Source: Sphingomonas sp.
GTDB taxonomy: Bacteria; Pseudomonadota; Alphaproteobacteria; Sphingomonadales; Sphingomonadaceae
NCBI RefSeq assembly: GCF_019635515.1
Contig: NZ_JAHBZI010000001.1
Coordinates: 744,001 to 808,000 of the forward strand
Direction of reading: 5' to 3'
DNA length: 64,000 bases
Position 1 is the first letter of the stretch. Each line of letters opens with the position of its first letter. Made by a program: the position numbers and the translations under genes. The notes under the pieces were generated by a model. It was not told the origin of the DNA, did no database searches, and saw nothing but the letters and a program-made list of their open reading frames with translations. This document shows positions 1 to 9,284 of this stretch, one piece after another.

Positions 1-1464
1 GCGGGGCAGTGGCTCGCTGCGGAAGGCGATCGCGTGCGGCACCTTGTACCGCGCCAGCCGCGCGCGCGCGAAGGCGATCAGTTCCCCGGCCAGCGTTTCC
101 GGGCCATGCCCCTCGGCGGGCACCACCAGCGCGAACGGCTTCTCCAGCCCGTTGGCGTCGGCCTTGCCCAGCACGCAGCATTCGCGCACGCCCGGATGCT
201 CGGTCAGGCAGGCTTCGACCTCGACCGGGCTGACATAGATGCCGCCGCTCTTGATCAGATCGTCGCCGCGCCCCTCGAAATACCAGTAACCGTCCTCGTC
301 CTGGCGGAACTTGTCGCCGCTGACGATCCAGCCGCCGCGTAGATGCTCGACCGATTTGGCGTAATCGGCATGGTAATAGAGCGCCGCGCTGTCGCCGCGG
401 ATGTGCAGCGTGCCCACCCCGCCGGCGGGCACGGGCGCGCCGTCATCGTCGAGCAATTTCGCCTCATATCCGGGGACCAGCTTGCCGAGGCTGCCGGGGC
501 GGATGTCGCCGGGGCGGTTGCTGATATAGATGTGGAAGCTCTCGGCGCTGCCGATGCCGTCGATGATCGGCACGCCGAATGCATCGTCCCAGCGCTGATG
601 CAGGTCGCGCGGCAGGGCCTCGCCCGCACTCCACGCGAAGCGCAGGCTGGAGAGGTCGGGCTTGCCGCCTTCGGCCTCCAGCATGCGGTTGATGAGCGTC
701 GGCACCGCTGTCAGCACCGTTGGCTTGTGGCGTTCGATCAGCGCGAACAGCCGCTCGGCGCTGGGGGCTTCGCGGAATAATATCGTCGTTGCACCGACCG
801 AGAAGGGGAACATCAGATTGGTGCCGGTCGCATAGCCGAAATAGAGCCGGGCGCCGGAGAGGGTTACATCGTCCTCGCCCATGCCGATGAAGTTCTGCGC
901 ATAGACCTGGGTATTGAACGGGAAGTGGGCGTGGCTGTGCACCGCGCCCTTGCTCTGGCCGGTGCTGCCGCTGGTGAACAGCCACACGGCGGGATCGTCG
1001 CGAGTGGTCGGCCAGGGTTCGGCATCGGCGGCGGGCCCGGCCAGCCACGCGTTGAAGTCGTCCGCGGCGATCGTCTCCGGCTGAAACCGCGAGCCCGCCA
1101 ATGCCGCGCCGAACGCCTCCATGCTCGCCTCGTCGACGAATGCGAACTGCGGCTTCACATAGCCGAGATAATAGGAATAGTCCGCGACCGGCAGCAGCGG
1201 ATTGACCTGCGTCACCACGGCACCCGCCTTGAGCGCGCCGAACCACGCGTACACGAACTCCGGCCGGTCCTGCATGCACAGCAGTACGCGTTGCTCGGGC
1301 AGCAGTCCGCGCGCGATCAACTGCGCCGCGACCGCGCTGACCTTGTTCGCCACCTCGGCATAGGGGATCGCCTGATCCTCGAACAGGATCGCGGTCTTCG
1401 CCCCGCGCCCGGCCGCGATGTTCGAGAAGACATAATAGTCGGCGAGGTTGAACGGCTCAGCCAT
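1..1464 (-). CDS. Benzoate-CoA ligase family protein (probable 2-aminobenzoate-CoA ligase), C-terminus cut by window edge
   Basis: ATP-dependent activation of an aromatic acid to its CoA thioester, the entry step of the downstream operon. The frame is open from the ATG at 1464 to the left edge, about 488 residues; the family is usually 510-560 long, so only the C-terminal tail is missing. Seen: the adenylate-forming P-loop TSGSTGQSKG near residue 165-175, a YFGYATG stretch, WSAGEALP, and the hinge and lid motif GGWIVSGDKF..YWYFEGRGDDLIKSGG, which is typical of benzoate/aminobenzoate ligases. The start overlaps the stop of the upstream Rid gene by 8 bases, so it is the last visible gene of the operon. 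Substrate (anthranilate rather than benzoate or salicylate) is inferred from the neighbouring monooxygenase/reductase. Confidence 0.85.
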   Translation of the reverse strand, partial: MAEPFNLADYYVFSNIAAGRGAKTAILFEDQAIPYAEVANKVSAVAAQLIARGLLPEQRVLLCMQDRPEFVYAWFGALKAGAVVTQVNPLLPVADYSYYLGYVKPQFAFVDEASMEAFGAALAGSRFQPETIAADDFNAWLAGPAADAEPWPTTRDDPAVWLFTSGSTGQSKGAVHSHAHFPFNTQVYAQNFIGMGEDDVTLSGARLYFGYATGTNLMFPFSVGATTILFREAPSAERLFALIERHKPTVLTAVPTLINRMLEAEGGKPDLSSLRFAWSAGEALPRDLHQRWDDAFGVPIIDGIGSAESFHIYISNRPGDIRPGSLGKLVPGYEAKLLDDDGAPVPAGGVGTLHIRGDSAALYYHADYAKSVEHLRGGWIVSGDKFRQDEDGYWYFEGRGDDLIKSGGIYVSPVEVEACLTEHPGVRECCVLGKADANGLEKPFALVVPAEGHGPETLAGELIAFARARLARYKVPHAIAFRSEPLPR

Positions 1465-1861
1465 TGGGGATCACCGCGGTGGTCTCGATCTCGATCTTCG
1501 CGGCTTCCTCCATCAGCGCCACCACCTGCACCACAGCCATTGCCGGAAAGTTCTTGCCGATGATCTCGCGATAGGCCGCGCCGATCGCGGGCAGGCCATC
1601 GAGATATTCCTGCCGGTCGGTCACGTACCACGTCATCCGCACGATATGTTCGGGGCCCGCGCCCGCTTCGGCGAGGATTGCGACGGTGCTGGTCAGGATG
1701 CGGCGGAATTGCCCGGCCATGTCCTTATCGGGGAAGGTCTCCTGCTCGTCCCAGCCGACGACGCCGCCGGTCCAGACGGTTCGGCCCTCGGCGAGGATCC
1801 CGTTGGCATAGCCCTTGGGACGCGGCCAGCGGGGGGGGAGCAAAGTGGTATGCGCGGTCAT
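1457..1861 (-). CDS. Rid (YjgF/YER057c/UK114) family protein lacking the RidA arginine
   Basis: Small trimeric Rid-family protein of 134 residues, the family's usual size. Canonical RidA hydrolyses enamine/imine intermediates such as 2-aminoacrylate. Here the strand that carries the substrate-binding arginine in RidA (PARS..V) reads PAMAVVQV, with Met108 at the arginine position, while the glutamate of the following strand is kept (KIEIETTA, Glu124). It therefore belongs with the non-RidA Rid subfamilies and probably does not bind a free amino-acid carboxylate. It overlaps the thioesterase gene by 4 bases and the ligase by 8, deep within the aromatic-CoA operon. Inferred role: hydrolysis of the enamine nitrogen of a ring-reduced aminobenzoyl-CoA or of a later intermediate. 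Related 2-aminomuconate deaminases show that Rid proteins can work in such pathways. Confidence 0.85.
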   Translation of the reverse strand: MTAHTTLLPPRWPRPKGYANGILAEGRTVWTGGVVGWDEQETFPDKDMAGQFRRILTSTVAILAEAGAGPEHIVRMTWYVTDRQEYLDGLPAIGAAYREIIGKNFPAMAVVQVVALMEEAAKIEIETTAVIPNG

Positions 1862-2262
1862 GCCATTGCCTCCAGCCGCGCCCGCCAGTCATCGGGCCAC
1901 GGCTTTGCCTTCATTACGGTGAGATCCATGAGGACGATCTTGAGTGTAACCTCGAAACGCAGATCGCCGCTGCTGGTCACCGTGGCGTCGAGCGTGAGCG
2001 AGGTGCGCCCGACCTCGCCGACCGCGATCGCCACATCGAGCAGGTCGCCATGCCGCGAGATCGCCGCGAAGCTGGCGTGGAGCTCGACCGCCGGGGTGCC
2101 CAATGCCATGTCGCGGTGCATCGCCGCGCGCGAGACGCCGAGCGCCGCTTCGGTCCAGTCCTCGACCGCCGCGTCGACGATCTCGAAATAGCGCGGATAA
2201 TAAGCGATCCCAGCCGGATCGCAGTGGGCGAAGCGGAGCGGGGTCTGCATCGTGAAGCTCAT
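1858..2262 (-). CDS. Acyl-CoA thioesterase, 4-hydroxybenzoyl-CoA thioesterase (hotdog) family
   Basis: 134-residue hotdog-fold thioesterase. The N-terminal motif [20 protein letters not shown] (about residues 11-30) is the signature of the 4HBT type, with the catalytic aspartate in HCDPAGI. It would release CoA from an aromatic or ring-derived acyl-CoA, either as a pathway step or to rescue CoA trapped in dead-end thioesters. The start overlaps the stop of the acyl-CoA dehydrogenase gene by 4 bases and its stop overlaps the Rid start by 4 bases. Substrate unknown. Confidence 0.85.
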   Translation of the reverse strand: MSFTMQTPLRFAHCDPAGIAYYPRYFEIVDAAVEDWTEAALGVSRAAMHRDMALGTPAVELHASFAAISRHGDLLDVAIAVGEVGRTSLTLDATVTSSGDLRFEVTLKIVLMDLTVMKAKPWPDDWRARLEAMA

Positions 2263-3422
2263 TGCGCACCCTTCAGATGCTGGCGCGCGATCACCAGTTT
2301 TTGCACCTCGGATGCGCCCTCATAGATGCGCAGCGCGCGGATCTCGCGGTACAAAGCCTCGACCGGCACGCCACGCACCACGCCCATCCCGCCGAACATC
2401 TGCACCGCCTTGTCGATGACGTGCTGCGCGCTGTCGGTGGCGTGCAGCTTGGCCATCGCCGCCTCGCGGGTGTTCGCTCGGCCCTCGACATCGCGGACCC
2501 AGCCGGCGCGATAGATCAGCAGCGCCGAGGCGTCGATATCGAGCGCCATCTCGGCGAGGTAGCTCTGCATCACCGCATTGTCGGCCAGAGTGCCGCTGCC
2601 TTGCTTTCGGCTCAACACGCGGGTGGTCGCCTCGTCGAGCGCTCGCCGCGCGAAGCCCAGGGCCGCAGCGCCGACGCTGGTGCGGAAGATATCGAGCGTC
2701 GCCATCGCCTGCGCGAAGCCGCGCCCGGCTTCGCCGAGCAGCGCATCGGCGGGCAGGCGCATATCGGTGAAGCGCAAGGTCGCCAGCGGATGCGGCGCGA
2801 TCACCTCGATCCGTTCGCTGGCGTCGAGGCCCGGCGTATCTGCGGGGACGATAAATGCCGAAATGCCTTTCGCGCCGGGTGCCTCGCCGGTCCGCGCGAA
2901 CAGCACATAATAATCGGCGATGCCGCCGTTCGAGATCAGCGTCTTGGCGCCGTTGATCACCCAGCCATCGCCATCGCGCACCGCGCTAGTGGTCATCGAG
3001 GCGACGTCCGATCCGGATTCCGGCTCTGTCAGTGCAAACGCCGCAATCGCTTCGCCTTTCGCAACGCGGGGCAGCCACGCCGCCTTTTGCTCAGGCGTGC
3101 CGAACAGCGAGATCGTCCCCGATCCCAGCCCCTGCATCGCGAACGCGAAGTCGGCGAGCCCCGAATGCCGCGCCAGCGTTTCGCGGATCAGGCATAGCGA
3201 GCGTACGTCGAGCGTTTCGGAGGCGCCGCCATATTCGGCGGGCACGCAATGCCGCAGCCATCCGCTGCTCCCGAGCTTGCGGACCAGTGCGCGGCATTCC
3301 TGGTCGACATCGTCGCCATGCGCATGGCCGATCTCGCGGGCGGCCCAATCATCGAGCGCCTCGCCCAGTTCGCGGTGCGCGGCGTCGAAGAACGGCCAGG
3401 CGAGGAAGCTCTTGTCGGCCAT
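2259..3422 (-). CDS. Acyl-CoA dehydrogenase
   Basis: FAD-dependent acyl-CoA dehydrogenase of 387 residues, the usual length. Seen: [11 protein letters not shown] (FAD/substrate-binding loop), an IGAAxLG-like helix near the middle ([13 protein letters not shown]), the [11 protein letters not shown] segment and the terminal IYEGASEVQ, whose Glu (about residue 368) is the position of the catalytic base in medium-chain enzymes. The open frame runs further upstream, but the ATG at 3422 is preferred because it forms a TGATG junction with the stop of the enoyl-CoA hydratase gene, and the upstream extension does not look like protein. In the operon it should oxidise a saturated or alicyclic CoA ester formed after ring reduction. 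Confidence 0.9.
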   Translation of the reverse strand: MADKSFLAWPFFDAAHRELGEALDDWAAREIGHAHGDDVDQECRALVRKLGSSGWLRHCVPAEYGGASETLDVRSLCLIRETLARHSGLADFAFAMQGLGSGTISLFGTPEQKAAWLPRVAKGEAIAAFALTEPESGSDVASMTTSAVRDGDGWVINGAKTLISNGGIADYYVLFARTGEAPGAKGISAFIVPADTPGLDASERIEVIAPHPLATLRFTDMRLPADALLGEAGRGFAQAMATLDIFRTSVGAAALGFARRALDEATTRVLSRKQGSGTLADNAVMQSYLAEMALDIDASALLIYRAGWVRDVEGRANTREAAMAKLHATDSAQHVIDKAVQMFGGMGVVRGVPVEALYREIRALRIYEGASEVQKLVIARQHLKGAQ

Positions 3423-4231
3423 CAGTCGCCCTCGAACACCGGCGTCTGCTTGGCGGCGAACGCCTCGAAGGCACGTCGAAAATCCTGGGTCTGCATGCAG
3501 ATCGCCTGTGCCTGCGCCTCCATCTCGATCGCCACGTCGAGACTCACCGCCCATTCCATGTCGAGCTGCGTCTTGGTGATCCCATGCGCGAAGGTCGGTC
3601 CGGCGGCGAGACCGGCCGCGAGTGCTCGAGCCTCTTCCATCAGCGCTTCGGTTTTGACGATCCGGTTGTGGAAACCCCAGCGCTCGCCTTCATCCGCAGT
3701 CATCACCCGGCCGGTGAACAGCAACTCCGCCGCTCGTCCCTGGCCGATGATCCGCGGCAGGATCGCGCAGGCGCCCATGTCCGCGCCCGCCAGCCCGACG
3801 CGGGTGAAGAGGAAGGCGGTCTTGGTTCGCGGCGTCGCGATGCGCAGGTCCGATGCCATCGCCAGGATCGCGCCCGCCCCGGCACAGATCCCGTCGATCG
3901 CCGCGATCACCGGCTGCGGGCAGCGCCGGATCGCCTTGACCAGGTCGCCGGTCATCCGGGTGAAGGCGAGCAGCTCCGGCATCGCCATTTCGGTCAGCGG
4001 ACCAATGATCTCATGGACATCGCCACCCGAGCTGAAATTGCCGCCCGCGCCGGTGATCACCACCGCCTTGACCGTTTGATCGAGCGCGAGATCGCGGAAC
4101 GTGTCGCGCAGCTCGGCATAGGAATCGAAGGTCAGCGGGTTTTTCCGCTCGGGGCGGTTCAGCGTGATCGTCGCGACGCGATCGGCGTAGTGCCAGCCGA
4201 AATGCTTGGGCGCGAAGGTTTCGGGGTTCAT
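3422..4231 (-). CDS. Enoyl-CoA hydratase/isomerase family protein
   Basis: Crotonase-fold protein of 269 residues. Seen: the oxyanion-hole segments [16 protein letters not shown] (about residues 60-75) and [22 protein letters not shown] (about 110-131), followed by [22 protein letters not shown], where the family's second catalytic glutamate is replaced by aspartate. It would hydrate, isomerise or hydrolytically open a cyclic enoyl-CoA. It overlaps the MarR gene by 4 bases upstream and shares one base with the acyl-CoA dehydrogenase start downstream. The exact reaction cannot be told from sequence; ring cleavage and beta-oxidation-type hydration are both possible. Confidence 0.88.
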   Translation of the reverse strand: MNPETFAPKHFGWHYADRVATITLNRPERKNPLTFDSYAELRDTFRDLALDQTVKAVVITGAGGNFSSGGDVHEIIGPLTEMAMPELLAFTRMTGDLVKAIRRCPQPVIAAIDGICAGAGAILAMASDLRIATPRTKTAFLFTRVGLAGADMGACAILPRIIGQGRAAELLFTGRVMTADEGERWGFHNRIVKTEALMEEARALAAGLAAGPTFAHGITKTQLDMEWAVSLDVAIEMEAQAQAICMQTQDFRRAFEAFAAKQTPVFEGD

Positions 4232-4710
4232 GCGGGTTCCTTGGCGGTTGCGATCGAGGTTTTGAGCGCGCCCAGGGCGGCATAGAGCCGGGCATGGTCG
4301 GCGCCGGGCAGCGCGGCGAACAGCGCGTCGATATGATCATGATGCGCGGTCGCCAGGTCGGCGAAATGCATGCGGCCAGCCTGCGTCAGGCGCACGCGCG
4401 AGACGCGGCGATCGCGCGGATCGGGCGTGACCTGCACCAGTTCGTCGGCGGCAAGCTTCTGGACAAGCTGGGTGACATTGCCGTTCGAGACCAGCAATGC
4501 CTGCGACAATTCCCCCATCGTCAGGCCGTCGTCCGCGCGCTCGAGCGCGGCCATGACGTCGAAGCGGGGCAGGGTGGTGCCGCGCTCGCCCAGCACCCGC
4601 TGCGCCGATTTCTCGATCGCCATGGTGCAGCTAAGCAGCCGCAGCCACAGCCGGACATTGGCGTGGTCGCCGAGCGCGCCGTCATGCTTCTCGGCGACGG
4701 CGCGGCTCAT
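4228..4710 (-). CDS. MarR family transcriptional regulator
   Basis: 160-residue winged-helix regulator. Seen: [40 protein letters not shown], which is the MarR recognition region, and the wing [16 protein letters not shown]. It lies inside the operon it probably controls, overlapping its neighbours by 4 bases on each side. MarR proteins of aromatic-degradation clusters usually repress their operon and are released by the aromatic acid or its CoA ester. The candidate operator is the TTTA-GGAG-TAAA palindrome upstream of the first gene. The start at 4710 is chosen over a far longer upstream extension, which is only the antisense-free read-through of the SDR region. Confidence 0.9.
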   Translation of the reverse strand: MSRAVAEKHDGALGDHANVRLWLRLLSCTMAIEKSAQRVLGERGTTLPRFDVMAALERADDGLTMGELSQALLVSNGNVTQLVQKLAADELVQVTPDPRDRRVSRVRLTQAGRMHFADLATAHHDHIDALFAALPGADHARLYAALGALKTSIATAKEPA

Positions 4711-5429
4711 GCGATCTCCATCGCTTCGCCGGTGCGATTCGACAGTACCAGTTCGACCACCGCGTCCGCGACCTCTTCCGGCGCAATCAGCCGGCCGCTG
4801 GGATTGAAGCGGGCAAGCTCGGCACGCGCTTCCTCTGCGCTGCGCCCGGTCTTCGCCTGGATGTTGCGCGCCGCCGCCGCGACGATCTCGGTATCGGCAT
4901 AGCCCGGGCAGACCGCGTTGGCGGTGACACCTTTGCTCCGCAGTTCCTCGGCGAGCGCGCGCATCAGCCCGACCGCGCCATGCTTGGCCGCGACATAGGG
5001 TGCGACGTACGCGGCCCCGCGCAGTCCGGCGATCGAGGCGATGGTGACGATCCGGCCATGTCCCGCCGCCAGCATCCCCGGCAGCGCCGCCTGCGAGCAA
5101 TGGAACACCGCGTCGAGATTGACCGCCAGCACCTGCCGCCACGCGTCTTCGGTGACCTTGGCGAACGGCGCGCTTTCGGCGAGCCCGGCATTGTTGACGA
5201 GGATCGTGAAGGGGCCCGCGTCGGCGATCACCCGATCGATTGCGCCGCGATCGGTCACATCGGCGGCGATGGCGGTGCCACCAATCTCCCGCGCTATAGC
5301 TTCCAGCAGTTCGCGCCGCCGTCCCATCACCGTCACCGTCGCGTCTTCCGCCGCCAGCGCGCGCGCGATCGCCGCGCCGATGCCGGTGCCGCCGCCGGTG
5401 ACCAGCGCCTGCTGTCCCGCCAGCCTCAT
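4707..5429 (-). CDS. Short-chain dehydrogenase/reductase (SDR)
   Basis: Classical SDR of 240 residues. Seen: Rossmann motif TGGGTGIG at residues 11-18, NNAG at 79-82, catalytic Ser132, Tyr145 and Lys149 (YVAPYVAAK), and the PGYADTEI segment after the active site. By context it probably oxidises a hydroxyl group of an alicyclic acyl-CoA, the 3-hydroxyacyl-CoA dehydrogenase-like step of the pathway. The start at 5429 overlaps the stop of the monooxygenase fusion gene by 4 bases; its stop overlaps the MarR start. Confidence 0.88.
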   Translation of the reverse strand: MRLAGQQALVTGGGTGIGAAIARALAAEDATVTVMGRRRELLEAIAREIGGTAIAADVTDRGAIDRVIADAGPFTILVNNAGLAESAPFAKVTEDAWRQVLAVNLDAVFHCSQAALPGMLAAGHGRIVTIASIAGLRGAAYVAPYVAAKHGAVGLMRALAEELRSKGVTANAVCPGYADTEIVAAAARNIQAKTGRSAEEARAELARFNPSGRLIAPEEVADAVVELVLSNRTGEAMEIA

Positions 5430-7699
5430 CCCCGCAGCTCCTGCTCGCGCTGGAGGTTGCGCGCGAGCTGGCTCATCCCGCCGAGATAGGGCGGCGGAAC
5501 CGCGACATCGCGATAGCCCTGCTGCGCCGCCGCGCGCAGCGTCCAGCTCGGATCGATCAGATGCGGCCGCGCCAGCGCGACCAGATCGGCGCGGCCGGCG
5601 GCGAGGATCGAATTGGCGTGATCCGCCTCGAAAATGTTGCCCACCGCCATCGTCGTCAGCCGCCCCTCGTTGCGGATGCGGTCGGCGAACGGCGTCTGGA
5701 ACATCCGGCCATAGACGGGCAAGCACTCCGCCCAGGTCTGCCCGGCCGAAACGTCGATCAGGTCGGCGCCGGCCTCGGCGAAGGCACGCGCGATCTCGAC
5801 CGCCATTTCCGGCGTCACCCCCGCATCGCCCATCCAGTCATTGGCCGAAATCCGCACCGACATCGGCCGCTCGGCGGGCCAGGCCGCGCGCATCGCCACG
5901 AAGACTTCGAGCGGGAAGCGGAGGCGATTCTCCAGGCTGCCGCCATATTCGTCGGTGCGCTTGTTGGTCAGCGGGGTGATGAAGCTGGAGAGCAGATAGC
6001 CGTGCGCCGCGTGGAGCTCGATCATGTCGAACCCCGCCTCGATCGCGGCGTGCACGCCCGCCACGAACTGATCGCGTACCCTATCCATGTCGGCGCGCGT
6101 CATCGGGCGGGGCACCTGGTTGTCGGGGCTCCAGGCGATGTCCGATGCGGCCATCAGCGGCCAATTGCCGCTGTCGAGCGGCACATCATAGCCTTCCCAG
6201 CCGATTTTGGTCGAACCCTTCGGCCCCGAATGCCCGAGCTGGAGGCAGAATTTCGCCTGGCTATGCGCATGGACGAAATCGACGACGCGCTTCCACGCCG
6301 CGACCTGCTCGGGCGTGTAGATGCCCGCGCAGCCCGGCGTGATCCGGCCCTCTTCCGAAACGCAGGTCATCTCGGTGAAGACCAGCCCCGCGCCGCCTTG
6401 CGCGCGCGCGCCGTAGTGGACGAGATGGAAGTCGTTCGGCAGGCCGTCAACCGCCGAATAGGTCGCCATCGGCGAGACGACGATGCGGTTCGCCAGCGCC
6501 ATCTCGCGCAAGGTGAACGGCGCGAACATCGGCGGTGTCGCATGCTCGCCGCCCGCGAACCAGCGCTCCAGCCCGGCCAGCCATTCCGGATCGCGCAGCC
6601 GCAGATTCTCATGGCTCACCCGCTGCGACCGCGTCAGCAGCGAATAGGCGAACTGGATCGGTTCGAACCCCAGATAGCGATCGAGTGTCTCGAACCATTC
6701 GGTCGAATTGCGCGCGCTGTTCTGGAGCTTGAGCACCTCGAGATTGCGCTCGTCGCGATATTCGATCAGCGCCGTCTCGCGGTCGAGGCCCGGGCGGTTG
6801 AGCACCTCGGCCAGCTTGATCGCATCCTCCAGCGCCAGCTTGGTCCCCGATCCGATCGAGAAATGCGCGGTGTGCGCGGCGTCGCCGAGCAGCACGAGGT
6901 TGCGGTAATGCCATTGGTCGCAGATGATCCGGCGGAAGTTGAGCCACGCCTCCGGCCCCGCCAGATGCGCCGCGTTCGACATCAGCGCATTGCCGCCCAG
7001 ATACTGCGCGAAGATCGCCTCGCACTTGGCGATCGCCTCGGCCTGGCTCATCCGGTCGAAGCCCAGCGCGGCCCAGGTCTCCGGCTCGCATTCGACGATG
7101 AAGGTCGAGAGGCCTTTTCCAAATCGGTATGCATGCGCCCACACCCAGCCCGCCTCGGTCTGCTCGAACGCGAAGGTGAAGGCGTCGAACACCTTGTGCG
7201 TGCCGAACCAGAAGAACTTGTTCTTCCGCGTCTGGATATCAACGCCGAAATGCGCTTCGTAGCGGGTGCGGATGCGGCTGTTGGCGCCGTCCGCCGCGAC
7301 CACCAGGTCATATTCCGCCCAATCGTCCAGATCGGGGCTCGCCTCATGCTCGAAATGCAGCGTCACGCCGAGTTCGCGGGCGCGCTCCTGCAATATCCGC
7401 AGCAGCCGCTTGCGGCCGATCCCGATGAACCCATGCCCCGAACTGCGGATACGCTGCCCGTGGATATGAACGTCGATGTCGTCCCAATGCGCGAACTCGT
7501 CGCGGATCGTCGCGCCGCTGACGGGATCGTTGGCCATGAGATTCTCGACCGTCTGGTCGGAGAAGACCACGCCCCAGCCGAACGTGCTGCCATCCTTGTT
7601 GCGTTCGAAGAGATCGATCACGTGGCGCGGGTCGCGCAGCTTCATCGAGATCGCGAAATAGAGCCCGGCAGGGCCGCCGCCAAGGCAGGCAATGCGCAT
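5426..7699 (-). CDS. Flavoprotein monooxygenase / old-yellow-enzyme fusion (2-aminobenzoyl-CoA monooxygenase/reductase or salicylyl-CoA 5-hydroxylase type)
   Basis: A 757-residue two-domain flavoprotein, first gene of the operon. Residues 1 to about 390 are a class A aromatic hydroxylase: [15 protein letters not shown] at residues 7-21 binds FAD, and [14 protein letters not shown] is the second FAD motif. Residues about 395-757 are an FMN-binding old yellow enzyme domain with [17 protein letters not shown] and YGGSLENR. This fusion is known from 2-aminobenzoyl-CoA monooxygenase/reductase of Azoarcus evansii, which hydroxylates the ring at C5 and then reduces it, and from proteins annotated as salicylyl-CoA 5-hydroxylases. 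A good ribosome site (GGGAGG) precedes the ATG at 7699. Anthranilate is favoured here because the operon also holds a Rid protein and beta-oxidation genes instead of gentisate genes. Confidence 0.9.
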   Translation of the reverse strand: MRIACLGGGPAGLYFAISMKLRDPRHVIDLFERNKDGSTFGWGVVFSDQTVENLMANDPVSGATIRDEFAHWDDIDVHIHGQRIRSSGHGFIGIGRKRLLRILQERARELGVTLHFEHEASPDLDDWAEYDLVVAADGANSRIRTRYEAHFGVDIQTRKNKFFWFGTHKVFDAFTFAFEQTEAGWVWAHAYRFGKGLSTFIVECEPETWAALGFDRMSQAEAIAKCEAIFAQYLGGNALMSNAAHLAGPEAWLNFRRIICDQWHYRNLVLLGDAAHTAHFSIGSGTKLALEDAIKLAEVLNRPGLDRETALIEYRDERNLEVLKLQNSARNSTEWFETLDRYLGFEPIQFAYSLLTRSQRVSHENLRLRDPEWLAGLERWFAGGEHATPPMFAPFTLREMALANRIVVSPMATYSAVDGLPNDFHLVHYGARAQGGAGLVFTEMTCVSEEGRITPGCAGIYTPEQVAAWKRVVDFVHAHSQAKFCLQLGHSGPKGSTKIGWEGYDVPLDSGNWPLMAASDIAWSPDNQVPRPMTRADMDRVRDQFVAGVHAAIEAGFDMIELHAAHGYLLSSFITPLTNKRTDEYGGSLENRLRFPLEVFVAMRAAWPAERPMSVRISANDWMGDAGVTPEMAVEIARAFAEAGADLIDVSAGQTWAECLPVYGRMFQTPFADRIRNEGRLTTMAVGNIFEADHANSILAAGRADLVALARPHLIDPSWTLRAAAQQGYRDVAVPPPYLGGMSQLARNLQREQELRG

Positions 7700-7716
7700 C
7701 CGATCCTCCCAATTGC

Positions 7717-7728
7717 TTTAGGAGTAAA
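7717..7728. promoter_or_regulatory. Candidate MarR operator upstream of the aromatic-CoA operon
   Basis: The perfect short palindrome TTTAGGAGTAAA lies 18 bases before the first gene of the operon, in an AT-rich island of otherwise GC-rich sequence (about 7711-7733). Size and position fit a MarR-type operator. Binding by the operon's own MarR protein is an inference. Confidence 0.4.
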
Positions 7729-7768
7729 ATATCTGGAGGCGTATCGCAAGGCGCTGCTCTGCGCTGCC

Positions 7769-7848
7769 CGTTCTCCTGCGAAAGCAGGAACCCAAGGTCA
7801 CGAGCGATGTCCTCTGAAACCCTGGACTCCTGCTTTCGCAGGAGAACG
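7769..7848. repeat. Palindromic intergenic repeat, family 1 (21-base perfect arms)
   Basis: Perfect inverted repeat: arms 7769-7789 and 7828-7848 around a 38-base centre. Each arm contains the short stem CCTGCGAAAGCAGG. The left arm is repeated exactly at 35063-35083. It lies between the promoter of the aromatic operon and the end of rdgB, where its RNA hairpin could also end or protect the rdgB transcript. Confidence 0.85.
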
Positions 7849-7850
7849 AG

Positions 7851-8480
7851 TTAAAGCACCGCCGCGACCAGCTGGTTGAACGCATCCGCCCGATGACTCA
7901 TCGCATGCTTGGCATCGGGCTCCATCTCGCCGAACGTCTCGTCATATCCATTCGGCACGAACATGGGATCGTAGCCGAAGCCATTCTCCCCGCGCGGCGG
8001 CCAGACGAGCGTGCCATCGACGCGCCCCTCGAACCATTCGACATGCCCGTCTGGCCAGGCGAGTGCCAGCGCGCAGACGAAGTGCGCATCGCGGCCGGTC
8101 TCGGGCGGCAGGCCTGCGAACTTGTCCTCGATCAGCTGCATCGCCATGCCGAAATCCTTGGTGGGACCTGCCCAGCGCGCCGAGAAGATGCCGGGATCGT
8201 TGCCGATCGCTTCCACGCAAAGCCCGCTATCATCGGCCAGCGCCGGCAGGCCGGACAGATCGGCCGCCTGCAAAGCCTTCAGCTCGGCGTTGGCGACGAA
8301 GGTCGTGCCGGTTTCCTCGGGCTCGGGCAGATCGAGCTCGGCCGCCGAAACCGGCTCGATCCCGAACGGCCCCAGCAGCGCGCGGATTTCGCGGACCTTG
8401 CCCTCGTTGTGGCTGGCGATCACCAGCTTGCCGGGAGCCAGCTTGCGGATCGCCTGGGGGACTTCGCCTTCACCGCTCAT
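7851..8480 (-). CDS. rdgB: RdgB/HAM1 non-canonical purine NTP pyrophosphatase
   Basis: Hydrolyses dITP, ITP and XTP to the monophosphate and so keeps deaminated purines out of DNA and RNA. 209 residues, usual size. Seen: the substrate-binding start [14 protein letters not shown] (about residues 19-32), [14 protein letters not shown] with catalytic aspartate, [10 protein letters not shown] and the C-terminal [12 protein letters not shown] and SHRADAF motifs. The ATG overlaps the rph stop by 4 bases, the standard alphaproteobacterial rph-rdgB pair. Confidence 0.95.
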   Translation of the reverse strand: MSGEGEVPQAIRKLAPGKLVIASHNEGKVREIRALLGPFGIEPVSAAELDLPEPEETGTTFVANAELKALQAADLSGLPALADDSGLCVEAIGNDPGIFSARWAGPTKDFGMAMQLIEDKFAGLPPETGRDAHFVCALALAWPDGHVEWFEGRVDGTLVWPPRGENGFGYDPMFVPNGYDETFGEMEPDAKHAMSHRADAFNQLVAAVL

Positions 8481-9190
8481 GAGACTGCCTTCAACTGCGC
8501 TTCGAAGATCCGGCCGCAGCCGATGCGGGCGAGGCGGAGCAGGCGGAGCAGCCCTTCCTCGTCATAGCAGGCGCCCTCGGCGGTCGCCTGCGCTTCGGCG
8601 ATCTTGCCGTCCGACAGCAGCACGAAGTTGGCGTCGGCGTCGGCGGAGCTATCCTCGTCATAATCGAGATCGAGCACCGGATTGCCCCGATAGATGCCGC
8701 ACGAAACTGCTGCGACCTGCTGCTGGATCGGATCGCGCTCAAGCAGGCCTGCCGTCAGCAGCTTGTTGACCGCCAGCCGCAGCGCCACCCAGGCGCCGCT
8801 GATCGCCGCCGTCCGCGTGCCACCATCTGCCTGGATCACGTCGCAGTCGAGCGTGATCTGGCGCTCGCCGAGCAGCTTCAGATCGGTGACCGAACGCAGC
8901 GAGCGTCCGATCAGCCGCTGGATTTCCTGGGTGCGTCCCGATTGCTTGCCCTTGGCCGCCTCGCGCGATCCGCGGGTATGGGTGGCGCGGGGGAGCATGC
9001 CATATTCGGCGGTGACCCAGCCTTCGCCCTTGCCGCGCAGCCAGGGCGGGATCCGCTCCTCGATGCTCGCGGTCACCAGCACCCGCGTGTCGCCGAAGCC
9101 GATCAGCACGGAGCCTTCCGCATGGCGGGTGAAATTGGGCTCGATGCTGATCGCTCGCATTTCATCGGGGGCGCGGCCGGATGGGCGCAT
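8477..9190 (-). CDS. rph: Ribonuclease PH
   Basis: Phosphorolytic 3'-5' exoribonuclease that trims tRNA 3' ends. 237 residues, matching the family (about 238). Seen: [11 protein letters not shown] at the N-terminus, [15 protein letters not shown] and the catalytic segment [19 protein letters not shown], then [14 protein letters not shown]. An earlier start (9223) is possible, but the ATG at 9190 has AGGAG eight to nine bases upstream and gives the usual N-terminus. It is divergent from the damaged lipoprotein gene and coupled to rdgB. Confidence 0.95.
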   Translation of the reverse strand: MRPSGRAPDEMRAISIEPNFTRHAEGSVLIGFGDTRVLVTASIEERIPPWLRGKGEGWVTAEYGMLPRATHTRGSREAAKGKQSGRTQEIQRLIGRSLRSVTDLKLLGERQITLDCDVIQADGGTRTAAISGAWVALRLAVNKLLTAGLLERDPIQQQVAAVSCGIYRGNPVLDLDYDEDSSADADANFVLLSDGKIAEAQATAEGACYDEEGLLRLLRLARIGCGRIFEAQLKAVS

Positions 9191-9284
9191 ATGTTCATTC
9201 TCCTGTAAACTCGCCTCGGCCACGTAGACGGGAAGACCGGAACGCGCCAGTGTTGCGGCGGGTCCCGCGTGGAGGAGACAGGCG

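Noticed and set aside
5561-7879. 772-residue open frame on the plus strand
   Set aside because: Antisense shadow of the monooxygenase/OYE gene; composition is rich in His/Arg/Gly/Asp as expected for shadows, with no recognisable domain.
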